Origin: Clostridia bacterium
GTDB taxonomy: Bacteria; Bacillota_A; Clostridia; Christensenellales; Borkfalkiaceae
Direction of reading: 5' to 3'
NCBI GenBank assembly: GCA_017621955.1
Contig: JAGASB010000336.1
Coordinates: 1-9,940, forward strand
DNA: 9,940 bases
The translations under genes and the position numbers were made by a program. This document shows positions 6,838 through 9,940 of the stretch, one piece after another. The notes under the pieces are model-generated. The model was not told the DNA's origin. It saw only the letters and a program-made list of their open reading frames with translations, and made no database searches. Numbering within the stretch: position 1 is the stretch's first letter; each line of letters opens with the position of its first letter.

Positions 6838-7380
6838 TTATTTTGCAGTTAATTCGTATAAATGCAACTTGTAACTATCCATTGCTTGTTGAATAATCTT
6901 CAATGCTTCATCTTTATCGGACACCACGTCAACCGTGGTGTTTTTATTTTCTAATTGCTTATATACGGTAAAGAAGTGTTGCATTTCGTCAAATATATGT
7001 TTTGGTAAATCGTGTATGCTTTTATATGTATTGTAGTTTGGGTCTGTGTCGGGGATTTCAATTATCTTTTCATCAACAGAACCGTTGTCGTTCATTACAA
7101 TAACGCCGATAGGGTAACACTTAACAAGACTCATCGGAATTAAACTTTCAGAGCATAGTACCAAAACGTCTAATGGGTCGCTGTCGGCCGCTAGTGTGTG
7201 AGGTATAAATCCGTAGTTTGCGGGATAGTGGGTTGATGTGTAAAGAATTCTATCAAGGCGAAGAAGCCCTGTTTTTTTATCCATTTCATATTTTTGTTTA
7301 GAGCCTTTGCTAATTTCAACAACGGCAATAAATTCTTCGGGTTTAATTCTACTACTTTCGATGTCGTGCCAAATGTTCAT
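6838..7380 (-). CDS. ppa: Family I inorganic pyrophosphatase
   Basis: Soluble Mg-dependent pyrophosphatase that hydrolyses PPi to phosphate. It has 180 residues, typical of the bacterial family I enzyme. The active-site set of the E. coli enzyme is matched residue for residue with a one- or two-residue offset: E22, K30, R44, Y56, D66, D68, D71 (signature DSDPLD), D98, D103, K105, Y140 and K141. Serine stands in for the usual glycine in the DGDPLD signature. The ATG at 7380 is preceded by a strong AGGAGGT. It is a monocistronic gene that converges on the ligase operon, whose AMP-forming ligases make pyrophosphate, so it would help pull those reactions forward. That link is functional inference, as every cell needs this enzyme. 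Confidence 0.97.
   Translation of the reverse strand: MNIWHDIESSRIKPEEFIAVVEISKGSKQKYEMDKKTGLLRLDRILYTSTHYPANYGFIPHTLAADSDPLDVLVLCSESLIPMSLVKCYPIGVIVMNDNGSVDEKIIEIPDTDPNYNTYKSIHDLPKHIFDEMQHFFTVYKQLENKNTTVDVVSDKDEALKIIQQAMDSYKLHLYELTAK
6921..6950 (+). terminator. Second + strand intrinsic terminator, inside ppa (antisense)
   Basis: ACACCACG / CGTGGTGT form a perfect 8-bp stem with a TCAAC loop (6921-6941), followed by TTTTATTTT. On the + strand this has the form of a rho-independent terminator. On the - strand no T-run follows, so ppa transcription should not be affected. It lies about 100 bp past the first terminator and could catch read-through before it becomes long antisense RNA to ppa. 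Confidence 0.6.
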
Positions 7381-7385
7381 ATAGT

Positions 7386-7392
7386 ACCTCCT
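7386..7392 (-). promoter_or_regulatory. Strong ribosome binding site of ppa
   Basis: AGGAGGT on the - strand, five bases before the ppa ATG at 7380; the best Shine-Dalgarno match in the window, as expected for a highly made housekeeping enzyme. Confidence 0.9.
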
Positions 7393-7399
7393 AATAATG

Positions 7400-7413
7400 T
7401 GTTAATATTAACA
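7400..7413. repeat. Perfect 14-bp palindrome overlapping the ppa -10 element
   Basis: TGTTAATATTAACA reads the same on both strands. Its position over the -10 of ppa is where a repressor operator would sit. It resembles the clostridial Rex half-sites TGTTAA/TTAACA, but with a 2-bp rather than 4-bp gap. AT-rich palindromes also arise by chance. Confidence 0.45.
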
Positions 7414-7433
7414 TAAATTTAGCGCAAAATCAA
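7405..7433 (-). promoter_or_regulatory. Sigma-70-type promoter of ppa
   Basis: On the - strand, TTGATT (7433-7428) and TAATAT (7410-7405) are spaced by exactly 17 bp, about 25 bp upstream of the ppa start codon. The -10 element overlaps a 14-bp palindrome at 7400-7413. Confidence 0.65.
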
Positions 7434-7481
7434 GTTTTTTGCATATTTTTAATAAAATCTTTGAATAAAAGCGTAAAAAAT

Positions 7482-7510
7482 TTGCACTAAATTAAAATGT
7501 TTGATATAAT
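7482..7510 (+). promoter_or_regulatory. Candidate promoter overlapping the first codons of the phosphopantetheinyl transferase
   Basis: TTGCAC (7482-7487), a 17-bp spacer ending in TGA, and TATAAT (7505-7510) give a consensus -10 with an extended TGn. The -10 lies downstream of the ATG at 7497, so a transcript from it would start near 7517 and lack that ATG. The -35 matches only three of six consensus bases. Confidence 0.45.
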
Positions 7511-8081
7511 AATACGAGTGATTAGAGTATTGTATACGGATATTACAAATTGTGAACTGTGCCAAGAAGAGGTAAATGCATTTCACATGATACGCAAAGA
7601 TTACGTCAATGCGATAACTGACTCAGAGAGAAAACGTCAAAGCGCATACGTATGGATGCTTTTACAAAAAGCCCTTGCCGATATAAAGGTGGATGGGAAT
7701 TTTTCTGTTGACTCAAAAGGCAGATGGAGAATTATTGAAGGTGGGGCAAGGTTTTCTTTAACCCATTCTGGCAATATCGTTGCCGTTGCAGTAGGAAATA
7801 GCGAGTATCTTGGAGTTGACGTTGAAAAATGCGCTGAAAAGGTATTAAAACTTCAAAGTAAGCTTGGTGATTATAAGGCGACTAATATGTCTAACATTGA
7901 ATATCTTACACGGGAATGGACTAAAAAAGAAAGTGCTTATAAAGCAGGCAAAAAGTGTGATTTTTATAGCCGTAAAGTGTTTGATAAGATAGGCAATGAA
8001 TATTTCATAACCTTATGCACAAAAGATAAATTTGATGAATTTGAATACGTTGACGTTAAAAAAATATTTAAACTAAAATAG
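7497..8081 (+). CDS. Sfp-type 4'-phosphopantetheinyl transferase
   Basis: Transfers the phosphopantetheine arm of CoA to a serine of an acyl- or peptidyl-carrier protein. Up to 194 residues. Motifs: FSLTHSG (86-92), the Mg-binding LGVDVEK with D108 and E110, and REWTKKESAYKAG (139-151) with W141, K144 and E145. These mark the Sfp/AcpT superfamily; at this size it may serve fatty-acid ACP or a secondary-metabolite carrier. No carrier protein, PKS or NRPS is in the window. The start is uncertain: neither the ATG at 7497 nor the GTG at 7518 has a Shine-Dalgarno site. The GTG start would begin MIRVLYTDI, which looks more like the family's usual N-terminus, and a promoter-like sequence overlaps the ATG. 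Mrp follows after 9 bp, so it heads a three-gene operon. Confidence 0.88.
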   Translation: MFDIIIRVIRVLYTDITNCELCQEEVNAFHMIRKDYVNAITDSERKRQSAYVWMLLQKALADIKVDGNFSVDSKGRWRIIEGGARFSLTHSGNIVAVAVGNSEYLGVDVEKCAEKVLKLQSKLGDYKATNMSNIEYLTREWTKKESAYKAGKKCDFYSRKVFDKIGNEYFITLCTKDKFDEFEYVDVKKIFKLK

Positions 8082-8090
8082 AGGTTTTTT

Positions 8091-8909
8091 ATGAGCGAAT
8101 GCACCCACGATTGTTCAACTTGTAAGCAAGATTGTTCAGAAAGAAAAGATTTTAGGGAAAAACAAAACGAACTTAGTAATATTAAAAAAGTTATCGGCAT
8201 CGTCAGTGGTAAGGGCGGTGTCGGTAAATCTTTTGTGACGTCTACACTTGCTGTCCTTGCAAAACGTAAAGGCAAAAAAGTAGCTGTTCTTGATGCGGAT
8301 ATAACAGGACCTTCTATACCTAAGATGTTTGGTGTTAAGGATAAAGCGCAAGCGATGGATGATAAATTTTTATTACCCGTTATAAGCAAGACGGGTATAG
8401 AAATGATGTCTATTAATCTTTTGCTTGAAAACGAAACCGACCCTGTTGTTTGGCGTGGACCTGTAATAGCAGGCGCTGTTAAACAGTTTTGGACGGACGT
8501 TGTTTGGAACGACGTTGACTATATGTTTGTTGATATGCCACCGGGAACGGGCGACGTACCACTTACGGTATTTCAATCTTTACCCGTAGACGGTATTATT
8601 GTTGTAGCTTCTCCGCAAGAACTTGTTTCAATGATAGTAGGTAAAGCTGTTAAAATGGCGGGAATGATGAATATCCCCGTTATTGCTTTGGTTGAAAATA
8701 TGTCATATTTTACTTGTCCCGATTGCGGTAAGAAAATTAACGTTTTCGGTGAAAGTAAGATTGAAAATACCGCAAAAGAATATAGTATTAAAACGGTTGC
8801 AAGGTTGCCTATTAACCCTGAGTTTGCTGCTCTTTCAGATAGCGGAAAAATTGAAGACTTTAACGGCGATTATCTTGATGCCGTACTTGAAGAAATACTT
8901 AAAGTATAA
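8091..8909 (+). CDS. mrp: Mrp/NBP35-family P-loop ATPase, Fe-S cluster carrier
   Basis: Cytoplasmic deviant-Walker-A ATPase that carries and delivers [4Fe-4S] clusters as a dimer. It has 272 residues. Motifs: GKGGVGKS (40-47), DADITGPS (68-75), WRGP (121-124), MPPGTGD (149-155), and the CXXC C209/C212 (CPDC) that bridges the cluster at the dimer interface. The N-terminus holds C4, C8, C11 and C15 (CX3CX2CX3C), a short version of the extra cluster motif of Nbp35-type proteins. The bacterial Mrp DUF59 domain found in E. coli is absent, as in many anaerobes. The start has AGAGGT at 8080-8085, overlapping the upstream stop. Iron-sulfur delivery fits a cell rich in ferredoxin enzymes such as IorA, though no direct link is shown. 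Confidence 0.95.
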   Translation: MSECTHDCSTCKQDCSERKDFREKQNELSNIKKVIGIVSGKGGVGKSFVTSTLAVLAKRKGKKVAVLDADITGPSIPKMFGVKDKAQAMDDKFLLPVISKTGIEMMSINLLLENETDPVVWRGPVIAGAVKQFWTDVVWNDVDYMFVDMPPGTGDVPLTVFQSLPVDGIIVVASPQELVSMIVGKAVKMAGMMNIPVIALVENMSYFTCPDCGKKINVFGESKIENTAKEYSIKTVARLPINPEFAALSDSGKIEDFNGDYLDAVLEEILKV

Positions 8910-8923
8910 TAAGGAAAATTATA

Positions 8924-9940
8924 ATGAGCGAATTAAATAACAACAATATGCCTTGTGGGGAAAAGATTGCTGAATTTACGGGCGAGAAAAAGGCAAGTGG
9001 ATTTTCGGGAAAGCTTGGATTCGTTCTTGCCGCAGCAGGCTCTGCGGTTGGGCTTGGTAATCTTTGGCGTTTCCCGTATCTTACTGCAAGATACGGTGGT
9101 GGCATATTTATACTATGTTACATAATTTTGGCAGTTTTTTTCGGCGTTACGTTATTGATGCTTGAAATAGGGATAGGAAGACATACAGGCAAGAGTGTTA
9201 TCGGCGCTTTTACTAAGCTAAATAAAAAATTTAAATGGTTTGGCTATGCGTGCGTTATTGTTCCTATAATAATAGTGCCTTATTACTGCGTTATCGGCGG
9301 TTGGGTTGTTAAATACGGTTGGGCATACATTACGGGTAGCCAAGGGCTTGTTGGTTCTAGCGCTAATACAGGTGCTTATTTTGAAGGCTTTATATCAAGC
9401 ACCTATGAACCACTTATATTCTTTTTAGTATTTGCAGTATTAACGGTTGTTGTAGTTGCGTTTGGGGTACAAAAAGGTATAGAAAAGATGAGTAAAATTC
9501 TTATGCCTGCACTAGCTGCTATATCAGTCTTTTTAATGATTTACGTTTTATGTCAACCTGGTGCGCTTGCAGGGGTTGGTTATGCGTTGATACCTGATTT
9601 TTCTAAATTTGGTTTTGAAACCGTGCTTGGTGCTTTGGGTCAATTATTTTACTCAATGTCAATCGGTATGTGTATTATGGTAACGTACGGCTCTTATATG
9701 AAAAAGAGTGTTAGTATAAAATCATCTTCGGCTCAAATCGCTATTTGTGATAGTGCCTTTGCACTTGTAGCGTCATTAATCATAATACCGGCTGTATACG
9801 CATTCGGTAATCCTGAAATTGCTTTTGCGCCAGACGGAGACGGTCCTGCATTGATGTTTATTCAACTTGCAAACGTATTCAATAAGTTGCCGGGGGGTTC
9901 TATAATAGCAGTTGTGTTCTTTGTTTTGGTATTATTTGCC
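8924..9940 (+). CDS. Sodium:neurotransmitter symporter (NSS/SNF) family amino acid transporter, N-terminal part
   Basis: LeuT-fold Na+-coupled symporter, cut by the right edge after 339 residues of an expected 440-510. After a polar N-terminus of about 30 residues come TM1 (about 31-52) with the unwound sodium/substrate segment GSAVGLGNLWRFPY (39-52), TM2 with LMLEIGIGR (78-86), and further hydrophobic segments near 105-134, 162-181, 190-211, 231-257 and 271-295. An eighth starts near 325. The conserved Asp in the TM7 block (CDSAFALVAS, 275-284) is usual for bacterial, chloride-independent members. Characterised bacterial relatives move tryptophan, tyrosine or other hydrophobic amino acids, so an aromatic amino acid is a reasonable but unproven substrate. 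AAGGAAA at 8911-8917 precedes the ATG, 14 bp after mrp, so it is probably the third gene of that operon. The frame stays open to the last base. Confidence 0.93.
   Translation, partial: MSELNNNNMPCGEKIAEFTGEKKASGFSGKLGFVLAAAGSAVGLGNLWRFPYLTARYGGGIFILCYIILAVFFGVTLLMLEIGIGRHTGKSVIGAFTKLNKKFKWFGYACVIVPIIIVPYYCVIGGWVVKYGWAYITGSQGLVGSSANTGAYFEGFISSTYEPLIFFLVFAVLTVVVVAFGVQKGIEKMSKILMPALAAISVFLMIYVLCQPGALAGVGYALIPDFSKFGFETVLGALGQLFYSMSIGMCIMVTYGSYMKKSVSIKSSSAQIAICDSAFALVASLIIIPAVYAFGNPEIAFAPDGDGPALMFIQLANVFNKLPGGSIIAVVFFVLVLFA

Noticed and set aside
7400..7413. Canonical Rex operator
   Set aside because: The half-sites match, but the spacer is 2 bp instead of the 4 bp in the clostridial consensus, so I list only a palindrome.
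7381..7496. Riboswitch, T-box or small RNA in the ppa/transferase intergenic region
   Set aside because: The region is only 116 bp and AT-rich, with no stable GC stem, no T-box-like sequence and no internal terminator; it seems to hold only two divergent promoters.
7964..8389. 141-codon open frame on the - strand across the transferase/mrp junction
   Set aside because: It overlaps two well-supported genes on the other strand and has low-complexity Ser/Leu composition without domain motifs.
8683..8940. 85-codon + strand frame at the end of mrp
   Set aside because: It is out of frame with mrp, which is intact to its stop at 8909, and it overlaps the transporter start; no start signal.

Overview
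The window is a gene-dense stretch of an AT-rich bacterial chromosome. Genes are short-spaced with Shine-Dalgarno sites, and there is no RNA gene, insertion sequence, CRISPR array or phage gene. A ferredoxin-dependent indolepyruvate oxidoreductase, a family I pyrophosphatase, an Mrp-type ATPase with an N-terminal cysteine cluster and an NSS transporter together suggest a strict anaerobe, most likely a Clostridia-like member of the Bacillota. That placement is inference; there is no marker gene for taxonomy here.

Region 1 (1-6801, + strand) is a tightly packed operon: aryl-acid CoA ligase (5' end outside the window), iorA, iorB, a second aryl-acid CoA ligase, a tandem-ACT protein, an amidohydrolase-2 family protein, and a PLP aminotransferase. 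Gaps run from 15-16 bp down to a 4-bp ATGA overlap. The predicted chemistry joins into one route. The ligases activate arylacetates (phenylacetate, indoleacetate or 4-hydroxyphenylacetate) to CoA thioesters. IorAB interconverts aryl-acetyl-CoA + CO2 + reduced ferredoxin with the arylpyruvate. The aminotransferase interconverts the arylpyruvate with the aromatic amino acid. Because the ligases are AMP-forming, the salvage direction (arylacetate to amino acid) seems more likely, but the enzymes alone do not settle it. The ACT protein is a plausible amino-acid sensor. The amidohydrolase has no known place in this route and is the most interesting unexplained member.

Region 2 (6802-7496) begins with a bidirectional intrinsic terminator between the converging aminotransferase and pyrophosphatase genes. 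A second terminator-like hairpin, reading on the + strand, lies inside the pyrophosphatase gene. The pyrophosphatase (- strand) has a good promoter whose -10 element overlaps a perfect 14-bp palindrome.

Region 3 (7497-9940, + strand) is a second operon: an Sfp-type phosphopantetheinyl transferase, an Mrp/NBP35-type Fe-S carrier ATPase, and an NSS-family Na+ symporter that runs off the right edge. The transferase has no clear ribosome binding site, and a promoter-like sequence overlaps its first codons.

Across all genes there is a striking codon-context habit: Asn, Asp, Tyr and His codons before a valine codon are almost always the C-ending form, which makes ACGT at the junction.
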